From NCBI GenBank assembly GCA_049509635.1, contig JBEKZS010000059.1, forward strand, positions 1 to 23,686: 23,686 bases of DNA, in the 5' to 3' direction. Shown in pieces: positions 13,663 to 20,373 of this stretch. The notes beneath the pieces were generated by a model. That model was not told where the DNA came from. It saw nothing but the letters and a program-made list of their open reading frames with translations, and made no database searches. The translations under genes were made by a program, and so were the position numbers. Position 1 is the first letter of the stretch. The number at the start of each line of letters is the position of its first letter. The stretch is from Roseiarcus sp049509635. Lineage in GTDB: Bacteria > Pseudomonadota > Alphaproteobacteria > Rhizobiales > Beijerinckiaceae.

Positions 13663-14967
13663 ATGCCGGTTTTCCTCGACGCGGGCGCCGAAGGCTTCGA
13701 GGCCGAATTCGAGACGCTGCTGAACTCCAAGCGCGAGGCGGCGCCCGATGTCGATGCGGTCGTCGGCGCGATCATCGCGGACGTGCGGGCGCGCGGCGAC
13801 GCGGCGCTGGTCGATTATTCCCGGCGCTTCGACCGCGTCGATCTCGCCCGCCTCGGCCTGGCGGTGACGAGGCGGGAGATCGATCTGGCGTTCGATTCCT
13901 GCGACCGCGCCGCGCTTTCGGCGCTCGAACTCGCCCATGATCGGGTGCTCGCCTATCACCAGCGGCAGAAGCCCGTCGACGTCTCGTTCGTCGATTCGAT
14001 CGGGGTCGAACTCGGCTGGCGCTGGCGGCCGATCGACGCGGTCGGCCTCTACGTGCCCGGCGGCGCGGCGAGCTATCCGTCCTCCGTCGTCATGAACGCC
14101 GTCCCGGCCAGGGTGGCCGGCTGCGCGCGCGTCGTCATGGTCGTCCCGGCGCCGGACGGGCGGATCAATCCGCTGGCGCTCGCCGCCGCCAGGCTCTCCG
14201 GCGTCTGCGAGATCTACCGGGTCGGCGGCGCGCAGGCGATCGCCGCGCTCGCCTACGGCACGCCGACCATTCGGCCGGTCGCCAAGATCGTCGGGCCCGG
14301 CAACGCTTTCGTCGCCGCGGCCAAGCGCCGGGTGTTCGGGGTGGTCGGCATCGACATGATCGCCGGCCCTTCGGAAGTCGTCGTGCTCGCCGATTCCTCG
14401 GCCGACCCGCGCTTCGTCGCCGCCGATCTGCTCGCGCAGGCCGAGCACGACGAGGCGGCGCAGTCGATCCTCATCACCGACGACGCAGCGCTGGCGCGCG
14501 CGGTCGCCGCGGCCGTCGAGACCCAGCTCGCCGACCTGCCGCGCCGGGCGATCGCCGGCGCCAGTTGGCGCGACTTCGGTGCGATCATCCTGACGCGCAG
14601 CCTCGCGGCGGCGGCGCCGCTGGTCGATCGTCTCGCGCCCGAACATCTCGAGATCATTGCGCGCGACGCCGACGCACTGAGCGCGGCGATCGCCAATGCG
14701 GGCGCGATCTTCCTGGGCGAACATACGCCCGAGGCGATCGGCGACTATGTCGGCGGCTCCAATCACGTCCTGCCGACGGCGCGCTCGGCGCGCTTCTCCT
14801 CGGGTCTCGGCGTGCTCGACTTCCTCAAGCGCACCTCGCTGCTGCGCTGCGATCGCGCGGCGCTCGACGCGCTCGGGCCCGCCGCGGTCACGCTCGGCGA
14901 GGCCGAGGGCCTCGCCGCCCACGCGCGCTCCGTCGCGATGCGCCTCGGCCCGGGTGGGACGCGATGA
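13663..14967 (+). CDS. hisD: Histidinol dehydrogenase
   Basis: This encodes a 434-residue zinc- and NAD-dependent enzyme for the last two steps of histidine synthesis (histidinol to histidine). Motifs in order: DAVGLYVPGGAASYPSSVVM, YRVGGAQAIAALAYGT, KIVGPGNAFVAAAKR, GIDMIAGPSEVVVLAD, the metal-binding AQAEHDEAAQSILIT, LAPEHLEII with the catalytic Glu-His pair, and GDYVGGSNHVLPT. A C-terminal His (AAHARSVAMRL) completes the metal site. The start is backed by AGGAG nine bases upstream. No other his gene is in the window. Pairing of hisD with murA and UPF0262 is a known alphaproteobacterial arrangement. Confidence 0.97.
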   Translation: MPVFLDAGAEGFEAEFETLLNSKREAAPDVDAVVGAIIADVRARGDAALVDYSRRFDRVDLARLGLAVTRREIDLAFDSCDRAALSALELAHDRVLAYHQRQKPVDVSFVDSIGVELGWRWRPIDAVGLYVPGGAASYPSSVVMNAVPARVAGCARVVMVVPAPDGRINPLALAAARLSGVCEIYRVGGAQAIAALAYGTPTIRPVAKIVGPGNAFVAAAKRRVFGVVGIDMIAGPSEVVVLADSSADPRFVAADLLAQAEHDEAAQSILITDDAALARAVAAAVETQLADLPRRAIAGASWRDFGAIILTRSLAAAAPLVDRLAPEHLEIIARDADALSAAIANAGAIFLGEHTPEAIGDYVGGSNHVLPTARSARFSSGLGVLDFLKRTSLLRCDRAALDALGPAAVTLGEAEGLAAHARSVAMRLGPGGTR

Positions 14968-15452
14968 GCGCGGATGAGGCGCGCGGCCGCCGCCGGCTGG
15001 CCTCGGTTTCGATCGACGACGCTTCGATCGATCGCGGCAGCCCCGATCAGGAGCACGAGCGCGCGATCGCGATCTATGACCTCGTCGAGGAGAACAGCTT
15101 CGCGGTGCCCGACCGCGACGACGGCCCCTACGAACTGCGAATCGGGCTGCAGGACGCCCGACTCGCCTTCGACATCCGGACCCAGGGCGGCGAGTCCGTG
15201 CTGGCGTTCGGACTCTCGCTGACGCCGCTGCGTTCGATCCTCAGGGATTATTTCCTCGTCTGCGAGAATTATTACGCCGCGATCCGGACCGCGAGCGCCG
15301 CGCAGATCGAGGCGATCGACCGGAGCCGCGGCGCGCTGCACGACGAGGGCGCCGAACTGGTCGCCCAGCGGCTCGCCGACAAGGTCGACGTCGACGCCGC
15401 GACGGCGCGACGCCTGTTCACGCTGATCTGCGCGCTGCACTGGAAGGCATGA
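14964..15452 (+). CDS. UPF0262 family protein
   Basis: This encodes 162 residues of the UPF0262 family, recognised from its place after hisD and from the stretches LASVSIDDASI, RAIAIYDLVEENSF, YELRIGLQDARLAFDIR and LRSILRDYFLVCENYYAAIR. It is soluble, with no signal peptide or membrane segment. The C-terminal half is helical and charged. The ATG overlaps the hisD stop as ATGA, with GGGTGGGA upstream inside hisD, indicating coupled translation. The role is unknown to me. An odd point is what follows: relatives often have a low-molecular-weight phosphatase, maf and infA next, and none is here. Confidence 0.9.
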   Translation: MSADEARGRRRLASVSIDDASIDRGSPDQEHERAIAIYDLVEENSFAVPDRDDGPYELRIGLQDARLAFDIRTQGGESVLAFGLSLTPLRSILRDYFLVCENYYAAIRTASAAQIEAIDRSRGALHDEGAELVAQRLADKVDVDAATARRLFTLICALHWKA

Positions 15453-16195
15453 GCGCGGCGATCCTCGACCGGCCCGGCTTCATCCTCGCCCATACGCGCG
15501 TCCGGCCGACGCCGCTCGCGCCCGAAATACGCCTTCACGTCGCCGACGAGGCGACGGAGCTGTGGCGCAAGACCGAGGAGCAGCTCGGCGAGATCGGCCT
15601 GCCGCCGCCGTATTGGGCCTTCGCCTGGGCGGGCGGCCAGGCGCTCGCGCGCCACCTGCTCGATCACCGCGCGCTCGTCGCCGGGCGGCGCGTGCTCGAT
15701 TTCGCCTCCGGCTCCGGGCTGGTCGCGATCGCCGCCGCGCTCGCGGGCGCGGCGAGCGTCGAGGCGAGCGAGATCGACGACTTCGCCTGCGCCGCCATCG
15801 CGGTCAACGCCGCGCGCAACGGCGCCGCGGTGCGCGTGCGTCGCGGCGACCTGATCGGCGCCGACGAAGGCTGGGAGGTCGTGCTCGCCGGCGACGTGTC
15901 CTACCAGGCCGACATGGCCGAGGCGGTCACCGCCTGGCTCGCCGGCCTCGCCCGCCGCGGCGCGACCGTGCTCATCGGCGATCCCTGGCGCAGCTATCTC
16001 GCGCGCGACCTGCTCGAGCCGATCGCCGAGTTCAGCGTGCCGGTGACGCGCGCCCTCGAGGACGCCGAGATCAAGCGCACCGCGGTTTTCCGGTTCCGCG
16101 GCGCGGCCGGCCCCGCCGCCATTGACGGCGCGCGCGCGGCGCACAATGTTGGCCCGGCGCGCGGGCCAAGCGGCGCAGCAGGGAGACCATCATGA
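15449..16195 (+). CDS. Class I SAM methyltransferase, ETFB lysine methyltransferase-like
   Basis: This encodes 248 residues. PPPYWAFAWAGGQALARHLLD (53-72, one residue omitted from either end) resembles the METTL20/ETFB lysine methyltransferase subgroup, an alphaproteobacterial and mitochondrial enzyme that methylates the beta subunit of electron transfer flavoprotein. VLDFASGSGLVAIAAALAGA (82-101) is the SAM-binding motif I, EASEIDDFACAAIAVNA is motif II, and VVLAGDVSYQ is the post-II motif. Many databases label such proteins nicotinamide N-methylase or PrmA-like, so the substrate is inferred. No etf gene is in the window. The last ~30 residues are low-complexity. It overlaps both neighbours by ATGA, so it is part of the hisD operon. 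Confidence 0.82.
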   Translation: MSAAILDRPGFILAHTRVRPTPLAPEIRLHVADEATELWRKTEEQLGEIGLPPPYWAFAWAGGQALARHLLDHRALVAGRRVLDFASGSGLVAIAAALAGAASVEASEIDDFACAAIAVNAARNGAAVRVRRGDLIGADEGWEVVLAGDVSYQADMAEAVTAWLAGLARRGATVLIGDPWRSYLARDLLEPIAEFSVPVTRALEDAEIKRTAVFRFRGAAGPAAIDGARAAHNVGPARGPSGAAGRPS

Positions 16196-16971
16196 ACGAG
16201 GGCGGACTCGTCGGCGCGCTGGCGCGCCAGATCGGCGCGGACCGATGCGCGCTGTGCGCCTGGATCGGAATCAACGACCCCGCGGTCGCCGAGCAGCTCG
16301 CGCGCGAGGGGTACGATTCGGTGGTGCTCGACATGCAGCACGGGGCCGTCGATCTCGCCGGCGCGATGCGCGGGATCGCCGCGACCGCGGCCGCCGGCAA
16401 GCCCGCGATCGTGCGCATCCCGATCGGCGATTTCGCGACCGCCTCGCGGGTGATCGACGCCGGCGCGGCGGCGGTGATCGCGCCGATGATCAACAGCGGC
16501 GCCGATGCGCGCCGCTTCGCCGATTTCATGAAATATCCGCCGGTCGGCCAGCGCTCCTGGGGCCCGCGCGCGGCGCTGACCCACAGCGGGCTCGCCGGGC
16601 CCGCCTATCTCGAGGCCGCCAATGCGTTCACGCTCGCGATCGCAATGGTGGAGACGGTCGATGCGCTCGGCGCGCTCGACGACATCCTCGGCGCGCGCGG
16701 CATCGACGGCGTCTTCGTCGGCCCCTCGGATCTGTCGATCGCGCTGAACCTGGGCGGCACGGTCGATCCGCACGGCGCCGACGTCGACGCGGCGATGACC
16801 AAGGTCGCCGCGCGCGCCCGGGCGCACGGCAAGTTCGCCGCCGCCTTCTGCTTCGACGGCCGGCGCGCCAAGGAGCTGGCCGGGCGCGGCTATCGCCTGT
16901 GCTCGGTCTCGACCGATTCGCTGCTGCTGCGCGCGGCGGCGCAGGCCGAGCTCGCCGCGGCGCGGAGCTAG
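16192..16971 (+). CDS. HpcH/HpaI family aldolase
   Basis: This encodes a 259-residue class II aldolase with a TIM-barrel fold. Members cleave 4-hydroxy-2-oxo acids to pyruvate and an aldehyde. Family residues visible are His50 in VVLDMQHGAVDL, Arg75 in PAIVRIPIGD, Glu154 in MVET and Asp180 in VFVGPSDLSIAL, the last two being the metal ligands. WGPRAALT matches the usual GPR region. It overlaps the methyltransferase gene by ATGA. No aromatic degradation genes (hpa/hpc) accompany it, so the true substrate is open: 4-hydroxy-2-oxoheptanedioate, 2-keto-3-deoxyrhamnonate and related compounds are all possible. It is the last gene of the operon and is followed by a long dyad. Confidence 0.9.
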   Translation: MNEGGLVGALARQIGADRCALCAWIGINDPAVAEQLAREGYDSVVLDMQHGAVDLAGAMRGIAATAAAGKPAIVRIPIGDFATASRVIDAGAAAVIAPMINSGADARRFADFMKYPPVGQRSWGPRAALTHSGLAGPAYLEAANAFTLAIAMVETVDALGALDDILGARGIDGVFVGPSDLSIALNLGGTVDPHGADVDAAMTKVAARARAHGKFAAAFCFDGRRAKELAGRGYRLCSVSTDSLLLRAAAQAELAAARS

Positions 16972-16974
16972 CGA

Positions 16975-17008
16975 CGGTCGGGCGCTCGCGCGTCGATCGT
17001 CCCGACCG
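16975..17008. terminator. Inverted repeat between convergent genes
   Basis: CGGTCGGG (16975-16982) and CCCGACCG (17001-17008) form a perfect 8-bp stem with an 18-base loop. It lies four bases after the aldolase stop and 40 bases beyond the esterase stop on the other strand. The position fits a two-way transcription stop, although there is no T-run on either side. Confidence 0.45.
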
Positions 17009-17047
17009 CCTGCCCGGCTGCGACGAGCCGCCAGCCGCAGGCGCCGG

Positions 17048-17743
17048 TCAGCCGACCTTCACCCCGAACGCCTTCGCCAGGAACAGGCCGCCGTGGCGCA
17101 GGCCGCCGGCGTCGATGCCGTGTCCGACGCCGATCGAAAGATGCCATTGATTGGGAAAGCCCGCCTTGGCGAGGTCCTCCGACGAGATGAACAGCGCCTC
17201 GAGCGGGATGACCTCGTCCTGGTCGCCGTGGACGAGCAGGATCGGCGGCGGCGCGCCGCGGATGTCGCGCGCGGTCGCCTCGGCCAGGCGCTCGGGGCCG
17301 ATCAGCACGCCGGAATAGCCGAGGATCGCCGCCGGCGCCAGCCGGCGGCGCAGGCCGACATGCAGCGCCATCATCGTGCCCTGGCTGAAGCCGACCAGCG
17401 CGAGGCGCGATTCGTCGAGGCCGAGCCGGGCGAGCTCGGCGTCGAGGAAGGCGTCGAGCGCGGGGCGCGCCTTGACCGCGCCAGCCCAGCGCTCGTCGCC
17501 GCCGCGCGGATCGTCCGGGCGCCGGTTGCTGAGGGCGAACCATTGCCGGCCGATCGGCGACATGGCGGAACGCTCGGGCGCGTTCGGCGCCACGAAAGCG
17601 GCGTCGGGCAGCCAGTTGCGCCATTGCCGGCCGATTTCGATGAGGTCCTTGCCGTCGGCGCCGTAGCCGTGGAGGAAGACGACGAGCTGTCTGGCCCGGC
17701 CGCTCTTGGCTTCGAGGCGGGGGCCGGCGATCGGATCGGCCAT
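17048..17743 (-). CDS. Phospholipase/carboxylesterase family serine hydrolase
   Basis: This encodes a 231-residue alpha/beta hydrolase of the phospholipase/carboxylesterase (acyl-protein thioesterase-like) family. VVFLHGYGADGKDLI (21-35) is the oxyanion loop region, and LVGFSQGTMMAL (117-128) carries the nucleophile Ser120. LLVHGDQDEVIP (169-180) gives the acid Asp176, and VGHGI (206-210) the catalytic His208. There is no signal peptide, so it is cytosolic. The start at 17743 has GGAGCG upstream on the coding strand. A longer start at 17860 would run into the glycosylase gene. The natural ester is unknown. The upstream glycosylase gene ends 34 bp away on the same strand, so the two may be co-transcribed. 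Confidence 0.9.
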   Translation of the reverse strand: MADPIAGPRLEAKSGRARQLVVFLHGYGADGKDLIEIGRQWRNWLPDAAFVAPNAPERSAMSPIGRQWFALSNRRPDDPRGGDERWAGAVKARPALDAFLDAELARLGLDESRLALVGFSQGTMMALHVGLRRRLAPAAILGYSGVLIGPERLAEATARDIRGAPPPILLVHGDQDEVIPLEALFISSEDLAKAGFPNQWHLSIGVGHGIDAGGLRHGGLFLAKAFGVKVG

Positions 17744-17777
17744 GCGGCGCTCCAAAAAGATCCTGAGGGGCGCCGGT

Positions 17778-18641
17778 CTAGCCGGTCGAGCCTTCGAGCG
17801 CCATGCCCGAACGCCGGCGCGCGACGCGATAATAGGCCCACAGCGCGCGCGCCGCGACACCGCGGAGCGGGCGCCAGCGTTCGGCGATCGCCTCCAGCCC
17901 GCGTGCGTCGGGTCGCTCCTCCATGGCGAGCGCCAGCCTGGCGGCTTCCTGCAAGGCCAGATCGCCGGCGGGAAAGGCGTCGGGATGGCCCAGACAGAAC
18001 AGCAGGAAAATGTCGGCCGTCCATGGGCCTATGCCCTTGACCGCGACCAGCGCGCGATGCGCCTCTTCGGCGCCGAGCGCGCCGAGCCCGGTCAGATCGA
18101 GTCGGCCTTGCGCGTCCGCCTCGGCGAGCGCCCGCAGCGCGCGCATCTTGGGCGCCGAAAGCCCGCAGGCGCGCAAGGCCGCGTCGTCGGCGCCGATCAG
18201 GCTCTGCGCGCACAGCGGGGCGAGATTGGTCTCGACGCGCGCGAAGATCGCATTGGCGCTCGCGGTCGAAACCTGCTGCGAAACGATGATGCGCGCCAGT
18301 CCGGCAAAGCCCGGCGGCTGCCGGCGGAGCGGCGGCGCGCCGCCGATCGCCACCAGCCGCCCGACGACATCGGGATCGAGCGCGAGCAGGCGCTCGGTCG
18401 CGTCCGCCAACGCCTGCTCGCTGTCGATCAGCGGTCCGGGGTGGTACAGGATGGCGGGTCGGAGCGCGCGGGCGGACGCCGCGCGGGCGCGGGACTTGCC
18501 CGGCGCGTGTCCGCCGCCGCGCGTCTTTGCCCGTGGTCCGGCTTTCGAGGCGCGCTTCGGCTTGTTCTTCTTCTTGGCCGGGACCCGCGGCATGGGCGGC
18601 CGCTTGCCTTTGGCGCCTTTTCGTGGAAGCTCGCCGCGCAT
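17778..18641 (-). CDS. DNA-3-methyladenine glycosylase II (AlkA-like) with lysine-rich tail
   Basis: This encodes 287 residues. The catalytic domain (about 63-280) belongs to the helix-hairpin-helix DNA glycosylases that remove alkylated bases. FAGLARIIVSQQVSTASANAIF (112-132, one residue omitted from either end) is the typical helical entry. VAVKGIGPWTADIFLLF (199-215) is the HhH motif, and PAGDLALQ holds the catalytic Asp227. There is no 4Fe-4S cysteine cluster, so it is AlkA-like and not Nth or MutY. The first ~60 residues are unusual: low complexity and packed with Lys, Arg, Pro and Ala (such as PAKKKNKPKRASK). GAGGG seven bases before the ATG at 18641 supports this start; an in-frame ATG at 18593 would shorten the tail by 16 residues. 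Confidence 0.9.
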   Translation of the reverse strand: MRGELPRKGAKGKRPPMPRVPAKKKNKPKRASKAGPRAKTRGGGHAPGKSRARAASARALRPAILYHPGPLIDSEQALADATERLLALDPDVVGRLVAIGGAPPLRRQPPGFAGLARIIVSQQVSTASANAIFARVETNLAPLCAQSLIGADDAALRACGLSAPKMRALRALAEADAQGRLDLTGLGALGAEEAHRALVAVKGIGPWTADIFLLFCLGHPDAFPAGDLALQEAARLALAMEERPDARGLEAIAERWRPLRGVAARALWAYYRVARRRSGMALEGSTG

Positions 18642-18762
18642 CCGCAGTCCCTCGGTCGGCCGGGCGCGCAACGTGTCATGGCACGACGCATTCGCGCAAG
18701 CCTCGACTGGGCGGCGGGTCGGCGGCGGAACGCCCGCCCGCATGCGCAGGTCGCTGGATCGC

Positions 18763-19098
18763 ATGGCTCTGGCTCGTATGAACGTCCGCTCCGCTGCGCT
18801 CGCGGTCGTCGCGCTGGTCGCGGGCCTCGGCCCCGCGCGCGCGGACGGCGCCGCATCGATCGCCGGCGTCTACCGCTGCGCCTACGGCTGCCGCCTGACC
18901 GACGTCGACCCGAGCATCGAGGTCAACGGCGACGCCGCCGATTGCATGAACGAGCTGGGCGGCCTCTACCGCGGGAGGGCGCCGACCCGGACCTCCGTGC
19001 TCTGCTTCGGCAAGGTCGGCGCGCTGTCGGCGGATGGAACGATCCTTCGATGGAACAACGGCGTCGTCTGGGTCCGGATTTCCCCGCCCTCGCGTTGA
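18763..19098 (+). CDS. Small secreted protein of unknown function
   Basis: This encodes 111 residues. The N-terminus MNVRSAALAVVALVAGLGP (from the second Met) followed by ARAD is a signal peptide. The mature part contains GVYRCAYGCRLTD, SIEVNGDAADCMNELGGLYRG, SVLCFGKVGALSADGTILRWNNGVVW, with four cysteines that could pair in the periplasm. I recall similar uncharacterised proteins in Hyphomicrobiales. The start is uncertain: ATGs at 18742, 18763 and 18778 are in frame, none with a strong ribosome binding site. It is transcribed away from the glycosylase gene, and 18642-18762 is presumably a shared promoter region, though I see no clear boxes. No enzymatic role can be proposed. Confidence 0.7.
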   Translation: MALARMNVRSAALAVVALVAGLGPARADGAASIAGVYRCAYGCRLTDVDPSIEVNGDAADCMNELGGLYRGRAPTRTSVLCFGKVGALSADGTILRWNNGVVWVRISPPSR

Positions 19099-19253
19099 AC
19101 AGCCGGGATCGACGCCAAATCCCGTCGCGGGGCGCTGCGACGGCGCAAGCGACGATCTGTCATCGCGACGGCTTCGACGGGCCCGCGACGAATGCGCGCG
19201 ATGCGCCCGGCGGCGCAAGAGGGCCGATGGCGCGCGCCGCGTCGCGCCCCATC

Positions 19254-19437
19254 CGGAGGCAGCGGACGCCGGACCGCGCTCGACCGTCGGCTGCGCGCTG
19301 CGGCTGCCTCCGAGGGCGGATTTTTCCGTCCGCTCTTGAGTTGAAAGGTTCCCTCCGAATAAGCTGAGCTCGGCGATCGGGGCCAGGCGGGGCCGAAGTC
19401 GGCGGTCGACCGTCTCTTGAATCCGACCGATCGCCGA
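19254..19437 (+). other. Non-coding stretch with long inverted repeats before gluQ
   Basis: The 396-bp gap 19099-19494 contains no supported gene. It holds a 10-bp inverted repeat (CGGAGGCAGC 19254-19263 and GCTGCCTCCG 19303-19312), a smaller hairpin around 19315-19332, and a perfect 11-bp inverted repeat (TCGGCGATCGG 19370-19380 and CCGATCGCCGA 19427-19437). A weak promoter-like pair TTGAGT/AATAAG (19336-19363, 16-base spacer) lies between. It could be a structured leader of gluQ or a small RNA. Neither is established. Confidence 0.35.
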
Positions 19438-19494
19438 TGCGTCGGGAGGTCGGGTCTTTGCGGACTTGCCGCGCCTCGCGCGCCCCGGGAGCAG

Positions 19495-20373
19495 ATGAAC
19501 GTCGCCCATCCCGTCTTCCGCTTTGCCCCTTCGCCCAACGGGCGCCTGCATCTGGGCCATGCCTATTCCGCGCTGCTCAACGCGCGGGCGGCGGAGGCGG
19601 CGGCCGGACGCTTGCTGCTGCGCTTCGAGGACATCGATCCCATGCGCTGCAAGCCCGACTATGAGCGCGCGATCGTCGCCGACCTCGCCTGGCTCGGCCT
19701 CGTGTTCGCCGCGCCGCCGCGCCGCCAGAGCGAACACGGCGCCGATTACGCCGCCGCGCTGGACCAGCTGGCCTCGCGCGGACTCGCCTACCCCTGTTTC
19801 TGCAGCCGCGGCGATATCGCGCGCGCCGCCGCGGGCGCCCGCGATCCCGACGGTGCGCCGCGCTATCCGGGGACCTGTCGTCGCTCGAGCGCGGCCCGCC
19901 TCGCGGGCCGGCAGCCCGCCGCCTTGCGGCTCGACATGGCGCGCGCGCTGGCGCTCGCGCCCGCCGATCTCGACTGGCGCGAATATGGCGAGGGGACGGA
20001 CGAGACGCGGGTTCGCGCCGCGCCGGCGGCGTGGGGCGATTTCGTGCTGAAGCGCCGGGATGCGCCGGCGAGCTATCATCTGGCCGTCGTCGTCGACGAC
20101 GCGCTGCAGGGCGTCAGCGACGTCATGCGCGGGGGCGACCTCTATCACGCGACTTCGGCGCATCGTCTGCTGCAGCAGCTGCTCGGCCTGCCGGCCCCGC
20201 TCTATCGCCACCACCGCCTCGTTCGCGACGCCGCGGGCGCCAAACTGTCCAAGAGCGCGCGCGCGACCTCGCTCGACGCCCTGCGCCGCGACGGGATCGG
20301 CCCCGGCGAGGTTCGCGCCGCGCTCGGCTTCGGCGCGCCGCGGGCGGGCGCCCTGCGCGTCGCGATCAGTTGA
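19495..20373 (+). CDS. gluQ: Glutamyl-Q tRNA(Asp) synthetase
   Basis: This encodes a 292-residue truncated paralogue of glutamyl-tRNA synthetase that attaches glutamate to queuosine at the wobble position of tRNA-Asp. FRFAPSPNGRLHLGHAYSAL (8-27) contains the HIGH-like motif HLGH. RFEDIDP (43-49) follows. A zinc site is formed by Cys101 and Cys103 (PCFCS) with Tyr124 and Cys128 (YPGTC). AKLSKS (249-254) is the KMSKS equivalent. The anticodon-binding domain of true GltX is missing, which separates it from GltX. The ATG at 19495 has GGGAG 4-8 bases upstream, while 19417 would add an unrelated tail. Its last 8 bases overlap the end of the convergent M23 peptidase gene. Confidence 0.95.
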   Translation: MNVAHPVFRFAPSPNGRLHLGHAYSALLNARAAEAAAGRLLLRFEDIDPMRCKPDYERAIVADLAWLGLVFAAPPRRQSEHGADYAAALDQLASRGLAYPCFCSRGDIARAAAGARDPDGAPRYPGTCRRSSAARLAGRQPAALRLDMARALALAPADLDWREYGEGTDETRVRAAPAAWGDFVLKRRDAPASYHLAVVVDDALQGVSDVMRGGDLYHATSAHRLLQQLLGLPAPLYRHHRLVRDAAGAKLSKSARATSLDALRRDGIGPGEVRAALGFGAPRAGALRVAIS

